Source of the DNA: Phytomonospora sp040655735
Lineage (GTDB): Bacteria > Actinomycetota > Actinomycetes > Mycobacteriales > Micromonosporaceae
Assembly (NCBI RefSeq): GCF_040655735.1
Contig: NZ_JBFAKK010000001.1
Coordinates: 682,001-746,000 of the forward strand
DNA length: 64,000 bases
Direction of reading: 5' to 3'
Under the pieces are notes generated by a model, which was not told the origin of the DNA, did not search any database, and saw only the letters and a program-made list of their open reading frames with translations. Below are positions 50,235 to 60,373 of the stretch, in pieces. Made by a program: the position numbers and the translations under genes. Within the stretch, counting starts at the first letter, position 1, and each line of letters begins with the position of its first letter.

Positions 50235-50681
50235 TCAGACGCGTGTCAGGTCCTGGACCGAGCGCACGAGCGGCTCGAGTTCGGGGATCTCGACGGCCTC
50301 GTCGAGAGCGGCGGTGAGGGTCGTGTCATGCGTCGGGCGCGCCTCGGCGAGGAGTTCGCGGCCGGGGCCGGTGACCTCGGTGTAGATGCCCCGCCGGTCT
50401 TCTTCGCACAGGTAGCGGGAGAGCAGCCCGCGCTTCTCCAGGCGCGTGACGAGTCGGGTCGTCGCGCTCTGGCTGAGCACCACCGCGCGTGCGAGCTGCT
50501 GCATGCGCATGTGCCAGCCGTCCTGCTTGGCGAGCACGTCGAGGACGGTGTACTCGGTGACGCTCAGGCCGTGGGCGGCTTGGAGCGCGCGTTCGAGAGC
50601 GTCCTCGATGCGGGCGTGCAGCGCGGCGAGGGTCCGCCAGCCCTGCGCCCGGGCTTCGACGGCGTCGTCGGGCAGCGGCAT
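50235..50681 (-). CDS. MarR family regulator
   Basis: A 148-aa MarR protein: winged helix ~35-110 with 'LSVTEYTVLDVLAKQDGWHM', 'QSATTRLVTRLEKRGLLSRY', 'DRRGIYTEVTGPGRELLAEA'. It is divergent from an MFS exporter gene, so it probably represses that exporter and itself. The intergenic space contains GCAACT twice, 15 bases apart, but no clear palindrome. Confidence 0.88.
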   Translation of the reverse strand: MPLPDDAVEARAQGWRTLAALHARIEDALERALQAAHGLSVTEYTVLDVLAKQDGWHMRMQQLARAVVLSQSATTRLVTRLEKRGLLSRYLCEEDRRGIYTEVTGPGRELLAEARPTHDTTLTAALDEAVEIPELEPLVRSVQDLTRV

Positions 50682-50836
50682 GGGTCACACCTTCCTGGGT
50701 CCGGCTTGCCGAACCTCCACTTGCGTGCTGAGATAGGCAGCGTCTGCAAACAATGGCGTGTGCAACTAATTCTGTCGCAACTGTCTCGGACGCGGGTTTT
50801 CTCGTACGCGTCCCACTGTATCCGTAGGAGCCCGTC

Positions 50837-52012
50837 ATGCCTCTCGCCTTGGTCGCGCTGATGATCAGCGCCTTCGGCATCGGCACCACCGAGTTCGTCA
50901 TCAACGGCCTGCTGCCCGACCTGTCGGCCGAGTTCGGCGTCTCCATCCCCACCGCGGGCCTGCTGGTCTCCGGTTACGCCTTCGGCGTCTTCGTCGGCGC
51001 CCCCGTCCTGACGATTCTCGGCAACCGCCTGTCCCGCAAGAAGATGCTCCTGCTGCTCATGGTCGTCTTCATCGCCGGCAACCTGCTGTCGGCGATGGCC
51101 ACCACCTACGGCGCGCTGATGGCCGGCCGCATCGTGTCCTCCTTCGCGCACGGGGCCTTCTTCGGAGTCGGCTCGGTCGTCGCCGCCAACCTCGTCGCGC
51201 CCCGCAAACGCGCACAGGCCATCGCGATGATGTTCACCGGACTGACCGTCGCCAATGTCGTCGGCGTCCCCGTCGGCACGCTGCTCGGCCAGAATTTCGG
51301 CTGGCAGTCGGCCTTCTGGGCGGTGGTCGCCATCGGTGTGATCGGCCTGGCCGGCGTCGCCGCCCTGGTGCCCGCCGACCGTCCCGACGCCGAGCGGCCG
51401 GCGCTGCGCACGGAGTTCCGCGTCTTCGCCCGCCCGCAGGTGTGGATGGCCCTGGCCATGACCGTGCTCGGCTTCGCGCCGGCCTTCACCGTCTTGACCT
51501 TCATCGCGCCGATGGCCACCGAGGTCGCCGGGTTCTCCGCGAGCGCCGTCCCGATCCTCGTGGGCCTGTTCGGGGTCGGTGTGGTGGTGGGGAACCTGAT
51601 CGGCGCCCGGCTCGCCGACCGTGCGCTGATGCCGTCCCTCTACGCGATCCTCATCGCGCTGATCGTCATCTCGGTGGCCTTCCTGCTGGCCGCGCATTCC
51701 CAGGTGGCCTTCGTGATCGCCATCCTCGCCTTCGGTGTCGCCGCCTTCGCGACCGTCCCGCCGCTGCAGACCCGTGTGCTCGACAAGGCCGAGGGCGCGC
51801 CGACCCTAGCGTCGGCGGTCAACATCGGCGCCTTCAATCTCGGCAACGCGATCGGCCCGTTTCTCGGCGGCCTGGTCATCCAGGCCGGGTTCGGCTACAC
51901 CGCCACCGCGTGGGTCGCGGCCCTGCTCGGTGTCGCCGGCCTCACCGTCGCGCTGGTGTCGGGAGCGATGGACCGCAGGAGCATCCGGATCCCGGAGCCC
52001 GCGCTGGTCTAG
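50837..52012 (+). CDS. MFS exporter (DHA1 family)
   Basis: A 391-aa, 12-TM transporter of the DHA1/arabinose-efflux type: 'SAFGIGTTEFVINGLLPDLS', 'GVSIPTAGLLVSGYAFGVFV', 'NRLSRKKMLLLLMVVFIAGN', 'GVPVGTLLGQNFGWQSAFWA'. GTAGGAG precedes the ATG. Probably exports a drug or sugar; likely under the divergent MarR. Its stop TAG lies inside a CTAG shared with the convergent gene. Confidence 0.9.
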   Translation: MPLALVALMISAFGIGTTEFVINGLLPDLSAEFGVSIPTAGLLVSGYAFGVFVGAPVLTILGNRLSRKKMLLLLMVVFIAGNLLSAMATTYGALMAGRIVSSFAHGAFFGVGSVVAANLVAPRKRAQAIAMMFTGLTVANVVGVPVGTLLGQNFGWQSAFWAVVAIGVIGLAGVAALVPADRPDAERPALRTEFRVFARPQVWMALAMTVLGFAPAFTVLTFIAPMATEVAGFSASAVPILVGLFGVGVVVGNLIGARLADRALMPSLYAILIALIVISVAFLLAAHSQVAFVIAILAFGVAAFATVPPLQTRVLDKAEGAPTLASAVNIGAFNLGNAIGPFLGGLVIQAGFGYTATAWVAALLGVAGLTVALVSGAMDRRSIRIPEPALV

Positions 52013-52668
52013 GGCCAGTTCGTGTGCGGGGAGCGCCAGGAGTCGGCGAGAACCGGGGTCGGCCACGACGGGCCTGCCCCGGTGTTCGTGTAGTCGCCCA
52101 GTACGAGGGTTCCGGCCTTGAAGCGGGCGAGGGACGCGGCGGCGTGCTCGCGCACCTCGACGGCGAGCTCGGGTGTGCAGTAACCGGGCCGGCCGGTGAC
52201 GTCGGCGAACTCCTCCTCGTCCTTGAGGTGCCAGGTCCCGTCGGGGTAGGCGACCAGGTCCAGTTCCCGGTCGGCGGTGTCGACGTAGGCGTTGCCGTCG
52301 GCGTCGGTCCACCTGACGTAGGGGCGCTCGTAGTTCACCTTGGCGCGGTGCGGGGTCCCGTCGGGGTTGAAGAACATCCACACCGACCAGGGCGCCCCGG
52401 CGGGAAAGACGAAGACGGCGGCCTCCCCGTACCAGCTCGACGGCACGGAGGCTCGCAGACGCGGGTCGGCGCGTTCGTCCGGGCTCAGGTCGCGGACGTT
52501 GCGTCCGTCAGCGGCGTGAGACTCCACCGACGGGTTTCCCGGGCGCATGAGGACGGCGAGTTCGCCGGGTCCGTCGGCGATGACGTTGCCGGTGTAGACC
52601 CAGCGAGCGGTGCCGAAGCGGCCGTAGCGAACGGCGACCGGGCGGCCCGGCTCCCAATGTGTCGTCAT
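52009..52668 (-). CDS. DUF402 protein
   Basis: A 219-aa protein with a DUF402 (FomD-like nucleotidyl hydrolase) core: 'WMFFNPDGTPHRAKVNYERP', 'DGNAYVDTADRELDLVAYPD', 'HLKDEEEFADV'. These contain the conserved Tyr/Asn, Asp-x-Asp and Asp-Glu-Glu elements used for metal binding in the family. The likely activity is hydrolysis of a nucleotide phosphoanhydride; substrate unknown. Confidence 0.8.
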   Translation of the reverse strand: MTTHWEPGRPVAVRYGRFGTARWVYTGNVIADGPGELAVLMRPGNPSVESHAADGRNVRDLSPDERADPRLRASVPSSWYGEAAVFVFPAGAPWSVWMFFNPDGTPHRAKVNYERPYVRWTDADGNAYVDTADRELDLVAYPDGTWHLKDEEEFADVTGRPGYCTPELAVEVREHAAASLARFKAGTLVLGDYTNTGAGPSWPTPVLADSWRSPHTNWP

Positions 52669-52733
52669 GCGTCACGACCGTAGCCGCGCTTCGACGGCGC
52701 CGGGGCGATGCCGGCGGCCGTTAGGGTGGCCGC

Positions 52734-53360
52734 ATGGTGCGAGCGGTGGTGATCGGTGGGCTGGGGATCGGGATCGACACGTGGAGCCTGGTGAGTCTGG
52801 CGGCCGGGATCTCGGCGGTCGAGGCGGTCAACGTCCGCGATCGGTTGCGGGACCATTACCGGCGGCGATCCTCACCCGGGGTTCGCGCGAAGGCGTACAT
52901 GGACGCCGGTGATCTGGTGCCGGGCACTCTCGGCGGAGAGATCGTGCTGGATGGGGTACGCCGGGCCGGCGACGGGTGGATTCTGCACGACTGGCCGCGG
53001 AAGGTGGAGGAGGCCGAGTTCCTCGCCGAGCACGGGCAGGAGCCGACCGTCGTGATCGAGCCGACGCTCGACGAGTCCGAGACGATGGCGAGGCTCGGCC
53101 GACGATGCCTCCACTGCCGCTCGACCATGCATGTGTACTACCGACTTCCGGCTGTGCCAGGGGTCTGCGGCCGCTGCGGTGGACAGCTCGGCCAGCCTCA
53201 CGAGGTGACGGTCGAGGAGATCCGCACGCACCGCGAAGCAGCGGCGGCGCTGACCGCCCACTACCGGGGGAGGGGCCGCTCGGTCCGTGCCGTGAGCGCG
53301 CTCGGCGAGTTCGATGATGTCGCGGCGCGGATAGCGGCGATCGTCTCCGGCTCGACCTAG
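52734..53360 (+). CDS. adenylate kinase-like protein without a P-loop lysine
   Basis: A 208-aa relative of adenylate kinase: 'AKAYMDAGDLVPG' corresponds to the AMP-binding region, 'GWILHDWPRKVEEAEFL' to the DGFPR motif, and residues 122-152 to the LID domain with a full zinc site (Cys125, 128, 145, 148; spacing C-x2-C-x16-C-x2-C). The P-loop, normally G-x-P-G-x-G-K-G-T, reads 'GGLGIGIDTWS' and has lost the Lys. The catalytic Asp/Arg after the LID are also altered. Probably inactive as a kinase; perhaps a regulator or nucleotide sensor. Confidence 0.75.
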   Translation: MVRAVVIGGLGIGIDTWSLVSLAAGISAVEAVNVRDRLRDHYRRRSSPGVRAKAYMDAGDLVPGTLGGEIVLDGVRRAGDGWILHDWPRKVEEAEFLAEHGQEPTVVIEPTLDESETMARLGRRCLHCRSTMHVYYRLPAVPGVCGRCGGQLGQPHEVTVEEIRTHREAAAALTAHYRGRGRSVRAVSALGEFDDVAARIAAIVSGST

Positions 53361-53438
53361 AGGCCTGGTCTCGCCATGCTGCCCCGCCGCACCGCAGGGG
53401 GTAGCGTGCGACCGTGAACCTCGAGCACTCGCGCGGGG

Positions 53439-53900
53439 TTGACGTCGATGGTCCTGCGCATGGATCAGGAGTCCAGCGAGGCTGTCACCGTATTGAGTTC
53501 AGAGGCCGCCGACGTGACGCTACGCCTTGTGGGGATCGTGCACGTCACGCCCGATATCGGCGACCTTCCCGGCAATTTCGTGGACGAGATCGCCGCGCGG
53601 GAACTTCCTCGTTGCGGCCCCTGGCCCGAGGAGGCCCGCCACCTTCTGCGCCACCACAACAACCGTTCCGCGCTGCGCCGGCTGACCATCGCCGGTCCCG
53701 ACGAGGTGGAGATCGTCGCCGAGGTGCTCACCGTCGACCAGCCTTCGGCCCACTCCGCATCCTCCTGTCGAGGCTGCGTGCCCGGCGCGCCGTCGGTCCG
53801 GCCCGGGTGCCCGCCACCTCCCTTCCCGGCCTCCCGCCACCCCCAGCGCGAATTGGCGTCCTCGCCCCGGACCCAACGGCCCAAACCAGTGGCAAAGTAA
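53439..53900 (+). CDS. uncharacterised protein, possibly frameshifted near its C-terminus
   Basis: A 153-aa frame with actinobacterial codon bias in its first ~100 residues ('DVTLRLVGIVHVTPDIGDLP', 'RRLTIAGPDEVEIVAEVLTV') but a Pro/Arg/Ser-rich tail with poor bias. From about 53735 the frame two bases on gives a better-looking helix ('FGPLRILLSRLRARRAVGPA'). Either the tail is a frameshift or the protein ends differently. The start is uncertain between three ATG codons. No family recognised. Confidence 0.35.
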   Translation: MTSMVLRMDQESSEAVTVLSSEAADVTLRLVGIVHVTPDIGDLPGNFVDEIAARELPRCGPWPEEARHLLRHHNNRSALRRLTIAGPDEVEIVAEVLTVDQPSAHSASSCRGCVPGAPSVRPGCPPPPFPASRHPQRELASSPRTQRPKPVAK

Positions 53901-54019
53901 CTCGGTACACCGCTCAGTCACTGAAATCTCGCGCCGGAACCCCCACCCTCCGCCTGGCACGCATCGTCAAGCCGCGATTTCCGGCAGGTTAATCACGAGA
54001 CGCAATTGTTACCCAAGTC

Positions 54020-54041
54020 ACTTACTGACCTGTCAGTAAGT
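54020..54041. promoter_or_regulatory. TetR-type operator in front of the GH3/ABC locus
   Basis: Perfect palindrome ACTTACTGAC-CT-GTCAGTAAGT. It overlaps a possible -35 and lies just before TAACGT (-10-like at 54046). An identical 20-base core occurs in front of the TetR gene at 62502. Confidence 0.8.
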
Positions 54042-54084
54042 TTGCTAACGTGAGCCGCGTTACCCACCCCACCTGGAGAACGCC

Positions 54085-56556
54085 TTGGCCACTCAGCAGC
54101 TCCCCGCCGGTCCCACCCTCGACGACCGGCTGACCGCCCTCTCCCTGGAGGACAAGGTCAGGCTGCTGACCGGCGCCACACCGTTCACCATGCACACCGC
54201 CGACGCCGCGGGCCTGCGCTCACTCGTCCTGTCCGACGGCCCCGCCGGGGTCCGCGGCGCCAACGGCAACCCCGCCGAGACGTCGGCCTCCTTCCCCTCG
54301 CCGACCGCGCTCGGTGCGACCTGGGACGAGGCGGCCGCCGCCCGCCTCGGCGTCCTCTTCGCCCGCGAGGCCCGCCGCCACGGCGTCGACGTCGTCCTCG
54401 CGCCGGTCGTCAACCTCCAGCGCAGCCCCGTCGGCGGACGCCACTTCGAGTGCTTCTCCGAAGACCCGCTGCTGACCGGCCGCATCGGCTCCGCGCTCGT
54501 CAAGGCCCTCCAGGAGCGCGGTGTCGCCGCGTGCGTCAAGCACTTCGTGGCCAACGACTCCGAGACCGCCCGCACCGAGTACATCGCCAAGGTCGACGAA
54601 CGCACGCTCCGCGAGGTCTACCTCGCGCCCTTCGAACTGGCCGTCAAGGAAGCCGGCGCCTGGTCGATCATGGCCGCCTACAACGGCGTCGACGACGGCG
54701 TCGAGTCCGCGACCTCGACCGAGCACCACCACCTGGTCACCGAGGTCCTCAAGAACGAGTGGGGCTTCGACGGCGTCGTCATGAGCGACTGGCTCGCCGC
54801 CCGCAGCACCGTCCCCAGCGCCAACGCCGGCCTCGACCTGGTCATGCCCGGCCCGGGCGGCCCCTGGGAGGACGCGCTCATCGCCGCCGTCCGCGACGGC
54901 CTCGTCGCCGAGGAGGTCATCGACGACAAGGTCCGGCGGATCCTGCGACTCGCCGGCCGCGTCGGCGCCCTCGACGGCGCCGAGAACCCCGACGACACCG
55001 AGGACCTCGGTGACACCCGGGCGGTCCTGCGCGAACTCGCCGCCCGCTCCACCGTCGTCCTCAAGGACGACGGGCGCCGCATCCCACGCGCCGCCGAGGA
55101 CGTCTCGACCGTCGCGCTCATCGGCCCCAACTCCACCGACGCCTTCACCCAGGGCGGCGGCAGCGCCCACGTCTGGCCCGACCTCCAGATCACCCCGCTC
55201 GACGGCCTGCGCGCCGCCCTCCCCGACGGAGTCGAGATCCGCGTCCAGCGCGGCGGCTACGCCCGGCCCCACGCGCCCCGCCTCGACGTCAAGAACCGCG
55301 CCACCGACCCCGAGACCGGCGTCCCCGGCATCCGCCTGGAGATCCTCGACGCCAAGGGCGAGGTGATCGACTCCCGCGTCCACAACGGCGACACCGGCTG
55401 GTGGTACGTCACGCCCGAGGCCGCGAGCGCCCGGCTCACCGCCGTCGTCGAACTCAAAGAACCCGGCGAGCACTGGCTCGGCGTCGGCACCGTCGGCGCC
55501 CACCGCACCAGCGTCGGCGGCGTCCTCACCGGCGAGTCCGGCCAGCGAGCCGGAGCCGAGGTCCTGCTCGACTCCAGCGTCAACTCGCCCGCCGACAGCG
55601 GCCGCTCGATCACCGTCGACGCCCCCGTCACCGTCGAGATCCACGCCGAACTCCAGATCGTCGACGCCAAGGCCTACGGCCGCTTCACCCGCGCCGAGCT
55701 GCGTCACCGGCTCCCCGGCCTGACCGTCGAGGAGGAGATCGCCGCCGCCGTCGAGGCCGCGCGCGACGCCGACCTCACGGTCCTGATCGTCGGCACCAAC
55801 AGCGAGGTCGAGTCCGAGGGCTGGGACCGGCCCAACCTCGACCTCCCCGGCAGGCAGGACGAGCTCGTCCGCCGGGTCCTGGAGGTCACCGACCGCGCGA
55901 TCGTCGTCGTCAACGCGGGGGCCCCGGTGCTGCTCCCGTGGCTGGCGGACGCGGGAACCGTGCTGTGGACATGGTTCCCCGGGCAGGAATGCGGCCACGC
56001 CCTCGCCGACGTCCTCTTCGGGCGCACCGAGCCCGCCGGACGTCTGCCGTGGACGCTTCCTGCCCGATTCAGCGACGTCCCGGTGACCGACACGATCCCC
56101 GACGGGAAGTTCCTCGACTACCACGAGGGAATCCACATCGGACACCGCGGCTGGCTGCGCAACGGGACCGAACCCGCCCTTCCCTTCGGTCACGGCCTCG
56201 GCTGGACCGAGTGGGAATACACCGATCTGCACGTCGACGACAGCGCCGAAGGCGACGTCGTGCTCGACGTGACGGTACGCAACACCGGCACCCGGCCCGG
56301 CCGGGAAGTCGTCCAGGCGTACCTCGAACCCTGCGAGGACGGACCGGAACGACCGGTCCGCTGGCTCGGCGGCTTCGCCGTCGCCGAGGCCGCCCCGGGC
56401 GAATCCACCACCGCCCGGCTCCGGCTGGCCGCCCGCGCCTTCCAGACCTGGGACGCCGTCGGTCACGCCTGGATCACCCCCGCCGGCCGCTACCGCGTCC
56501 GCGTCGGGCGATCCGTCGCCGACCCGCGTCTCGACGCGCACGTCACCCGAACCTGA
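54085..56556 (+). CDS. GH3 beta-glucosidase with PA14-like insert
   Basis: An 823-aa intracellular GH3 glycosidase with a TTG start after TGGAGAA. It has a TIM-barrel N-terminus ('GLRSLVLSDGPAGVRG', 'GVAACVKHFVANDSETART'), nucleophile Asp ~235 in 'GVVMSDWLAA', an alpha/beta sandwich with 'VLIVGTNSEVESEGWDRPNL', and a C-terminal FN3-like end. A PA14-like beta insert lies at ~415-490. No signal peptide, so it would act on imported sugars. First gene of a run that continues with an ABC importer. Confidence 0.9.
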   Translation: MATQQLPAGPTLDDRLTALSLEDKVRLLTGATPFTMHTADAAGLRSLVLSDGPAGVRGANGNPAETSASFPSPTALGATWDEAAAARLGVLFAREARRHGVDVVLAPVVNLQRSPVGGRHFECFSEDPLLTGRIGSALVKALQERGVAACVKHFVANDSETARTEYIAKVDERTLREVYLAPFELAVKEAGAWSIMAAYNGVDDGVESATSTEHHHLVTEVLKNEWGFDGVVMSDWLAARSTVPSANAGLDLVMPGPGGPWEDALIAAVRDGLVAEEVIDDKVRRILRLAGRVGALDGAENPDDTEDLGDTRAVLRELAARSTVVLKDDGRRIPRAAEDVSTVALIGPNSTDAFTQGGGSAHVWPDLQITPLDGLRAALPDGVEIRVQRGGYARPHAPRLDVKNRATDPETGVPGIRLEILDAKGEVIDSRVHNGDTGWWYVTPEAASARLTAVVELKEPGEHWLGVGTVGAHRTSVGGVLTGESGQRAGAEVLLDSSVNSPADSGRSITVDAPVTVEIHAELQIVDAKAYGRFTRAELRHRLPGLTVEEEIAAAVEAARDADLTVLIVGTNSEVESEGWDRPNLDLPGRQDELVRRVLEVTDRAIVVVNAGAPVLLPWLADAGTVLWTWFPGQECGHALADVLFGRTEPAGRLPWTLPARFSDVPVTDTIPDGKFLDYHEGIHIGHRGWLRNGTEPALPFGHGLGWTEWEYTDLHVDDSAEGDVVLDVTVRNTGTRPGREVVQAYLEPCEDGPERPVRWLGGFAVAEAAPGESTTARLRLAARAFQTWDAVGHAWITPAGRYRVRVGRSVADPRLDAHVTRT

Positions 56557-56601
56557 TCGACCGCCCCCTGAGATTCACCCCAGTGCAAGGAGACATTCTC
56601 A

Positions 56602-58260
56602 ATGAAGAGACGCACCACCCTCGGACTCATGGCCGGTGTGCTCGCCACCCCCGCGCTCGCCGCGTGCGGCGACGGTAAGACCGGTGAAGGCGACGGCGGA
56701 GCCCCGCAGGCTCTGACCGTCGGTATGCCCAACGGGCCGCTGACGAACAACAGCAACCCCTTCACCCCGACCTCGTCGGCGAACTCGCTGGGCTACCGGT
56801 GGCTCGTCTACGAGCCGCTCGCCCAGGTCAACCAGATCGCGCCGGAGCAGCCGCCGACCCCGTGGCTGGCCACGGCGTGGGAGTGGGCGGCCGACTTCAA
56901 GTCGGTCAAGCTCACCATCCGCGACGGCGTCAAGTTCTCCGACGGCAAGCCGTTGACCGCCGAGGACGTCGGTTTCACGTTCAACATGATCAAGGCCAAC
57001 GACGCCTTCAACGGCAGCGCGATCCCCTTCGACACCATCACCGTCACGGGGAACATCGTCGACCTGACCTTCAAGTCCTCGCAGTTCGTCAACCAGGGTC
57101 GCGTCCTGGAGTCGATGGTCGTCCCCAAGCACATCTGGGAGCCGATCGCCGACCCCACCACCGACACCAACCAGAACCCGATCGGCACCGGTCCCTACAC
57201 ACTGAAGTCCTGGACCGCTCAGGTCGTCACGATGGTCCCGCGCACCGATTACTGGGGCGGCACGCCCAAGGTCCCCGAGATCCGCTACACGTCCTACAAC
57301 GACAACAACGCGCAGACCACCGCGCTGGCCAGCGGTGCCTGCCAGTGGTCCTACGTGTTCATGCCGAACTACCAGGACGTGTTCGTCGCCAAGGACAAGG
57401 ACCACCACAAGCTGTGGTTCCCCTCCGGTCTGGGCATCCACGCCCTGTTCCTCAACATCGAGAAGGGCGCGTTCAAGCACACCGCGCTGCGCCAGGCCAT
57501 CAACCTGGTCATCGACCGCCAGGCCATCCACGTGCAGGGCCACGCCAGCCTCTACCCCCTCGTGGACAGCCCGACGGGCATCCCGCGGCCGGCCGGTGAC
57601 GCGTTCATCTCCGACAAGTACAAGGGCCAGTCGCAGGCCGTCGACGTCGAGAAGGCCAAGACGGTCCTCGCCGAGGGCGGCTTCACCCTCGACGGTGAGA
57701 CCTTGAAGGACCCCGACGGAAACCCGGTGACCTTCAAGCTCGTGGATCCAGCCGGCTGGTCGGACTACCTCGCCGACCTGCAGATCATCGCCGACAGCGT
57801 CAAGCAGCTCGGCATCGAGGCGACCGTCGAGACGATGACGGTCGACGCGTGGACAGACGCCCTGGCCGTGGGCGACTTCGACGCCAGCCTGCACTGGACC
57901 AACACCGGCAACACCCCCTACGACATCTACGACTGCATCATGAACGGCGCCCACCTGGAGCCGCTCGGCAAGAACGCGTCGTGGAACTTCGGGCGCTACC
58001 GCAACGAGGACGCCACCAAGGCCCTCAACGACTACGCCAACGCCGCCGACGACGCCACCCGCAAGGCCGCGATGGACCTCCTCCAGGACCTCATGGTCGA
58101 GCAGGTCCCCGCGATCCCGCTGGTCGCCGGCCCCATCGGCGCCGAGTACTCCACCAAGTACTGGGAGGGCTGGCCCACCGCCGAGGACCCCTACGCCATG
58201 CCGCAGCCGACGCAGGCGAGCGCGTCGATGATCGTCATGAAGCTGACCCCCGCGTCGTGA
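56602..58260 (+). CDS. ABC substrate-binding lipoprotein, SBP_bac_5 family
   Basis: A 552-aa extracytoplasmic binding protein: signal 'MKRRTTLGLMAGVLATPALA' directly followed by 'AC', a lipobox with a possible twin-Arg start. Mature family features: 'RWLVYEPLAQVN', 'IRDGVKFSDGKPLTAEDVGF', 'IGTGPYTLKSW', 'ALRQAINLVIDRQAI'. Members bind oligopeptides but also oligosaccharides; the GH3 neighbour argues for a glycoside ligand. 45 bases after the GH3 stop. Confidence 0.88.
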   Translation: MKRRTTLGLMAGVLATPALAACGDGKTGEGDGGAPQALTVGMPNGPLTNNSNPFTPTSSANSLGYRWLVYEPLAQVNQIAPEQPPTPWLATAWEWAADFKSVKLTIRDGVKFSDGKPLTAEDVGFTFNMIKANDAFNGSAIPFDTITVTGNIVDLTFKSSQFVNQGRVLESMVVPKHIWEPIADPTTDTNQNPIGTGPYTLKSWTAQVVTMVPRTDYWGGTPKVPEIRYTSYNDNNAQTTALASGACQWSYVFMPNYQDVFVAKDKDHHKLWFPSGLGIHALFLNIEKGAFKHTALRQAINLVIDRQAIHVQGHASLYPLVDSPTGIPRPAGDAFISDKYKGQSQAVDVEKAKTVLAEGGFTLDGETLKDPDGNPVTFKLVDPAGWSDYLADLQIIADSVKQLGIEATVETMTVDAWTDALAVGDFDASLHWTNTGNTPYDIYDCIMNGAHLEPLGKNASWNFGRYRNEDATKALNDYANAADDATRKAAMDLLQDLMVEQVPAIPLVAGPIGAEYSTKYWEGWPTAEDPYAMPQPTQASASMIVMKLTPAS

Positions 58261-58343
58261 CGCACGGCCCGGCCGGGCGGCGTCCTCCCACCCGGCCGGG
58301 CCACCCCTCCGGTACCCACCACACCCCTTCCGGACAGGTAGAC

Positions 58344-59389
<1,046 letters not shown>

Positions 59390-59393
<4 letters not shown>

Positions 59394-60370
59394 CCTTCCT
59401 CCTGCGCCGCTTCGTGTTCTACATCGTGACCGCTTGGGCGGCGATCACCCTGAACTTCTTCATCCCGCGCATGCTCCCCGGCAACCCGGTCCAGTCGCTG
59501 ATCAACCGCTACCAGGGCCAGCTGAGCACCGACGCCACCCAGGCCCTGTACGCCATGTTCGGTCTCGACAAGGAGACCACCGTCTGGCAGCAGTACCTCG
59601 ACTACTGGGGGAACCTCTTCCAGGGCGACTTCGGGCTCTCGTTCACCTTCTTCCCGACCCCGGTCGGCGAGGTCATCGCCCAGAGCATCCCGTGGACGCT
59701 GATCCTGGTCGGGGTGTCGACCCTCATCAGCTTCGTACTCGGCACGCTCGCCGGCGTGTACATCGGCTGGCGGCGCGGTCGCTGGACCGACAGCCTCCTG
59801 CCGATCGGCAGCTTCTTCTCGGCCATCCCGTACTTCTGGCTCGGGCTGATCGCCATCGCCGTCTTCGCCGTCGCCTGGCCGGTCTTCCCCGCCTCCGGCG
59901 GCTACGACGGGGCGTTCGTACCGTCGTGGGACGCCGACTTCGTCTGGTCGGCCGTCTACCACGGGCTCCTGCCCGCCATCACCATCATCGTCAGCTCGAT
60001 CGCCGGCTGGATGCTCGGCATGCGCAACATGACCGTCACCGTCTCCTCCGAGGACTACGTGACCGTCGCGCACGCCAAGGGACTCAAGGAACGGACGGTG
60101 ATGTTCGGCTACGCCGCCCGCAACGCGATCCTGCCCAACATCTCCGGTTTCGCGCTGTCGCTCGGATTCATCGTCGGCGGCACGCTCGTCACGGAGATCG
60201 TGTTCTCCTACCCCGGCATCGGCTACATCCTCTACCAGGGCGTGAGCTCGAAGGACTACCCGCTCATGCAGGGCGTCTTCCTGATCATCACGATGTCGGT
60301 GCTGGTCGCCAACATGTTCGCCGACCTCGCCTACGCGCTCCTCGACCCGCGTACCCGACAGGAGGGCTGA
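59390..60370 (+). CDS. ABC permease, DppB-like
   Basis: A 326-aa permease with six TM segments: 'FLLRRFVFYIVTAWAAITLN', EAA-loop 'YVTVAHAKGLKERTVMFGYA', 'YPGIGYILYQGV', 'ADLAYALLDPRTR'. GTG start overlapping the ATPase stop. First half of the importer channel. Confidence 0.92.
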
Positions 60371-60373
60371 GCC

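Noticed and set aside
50682..50836. MarR operator in the MarR/MFS intergenic region
   Set aside because: Only direct repeats of GCAACT and loose TGCAA copies are seen; no palindrome of convincing length.
53414..53992. Alternative plus-strand frame overlapping the 53439 gene
   Set aside because: Its first 110 residues are Arg-rich shadow sequence; only its last third looks coding, which is noted as a possible frameshift of the listed gene.
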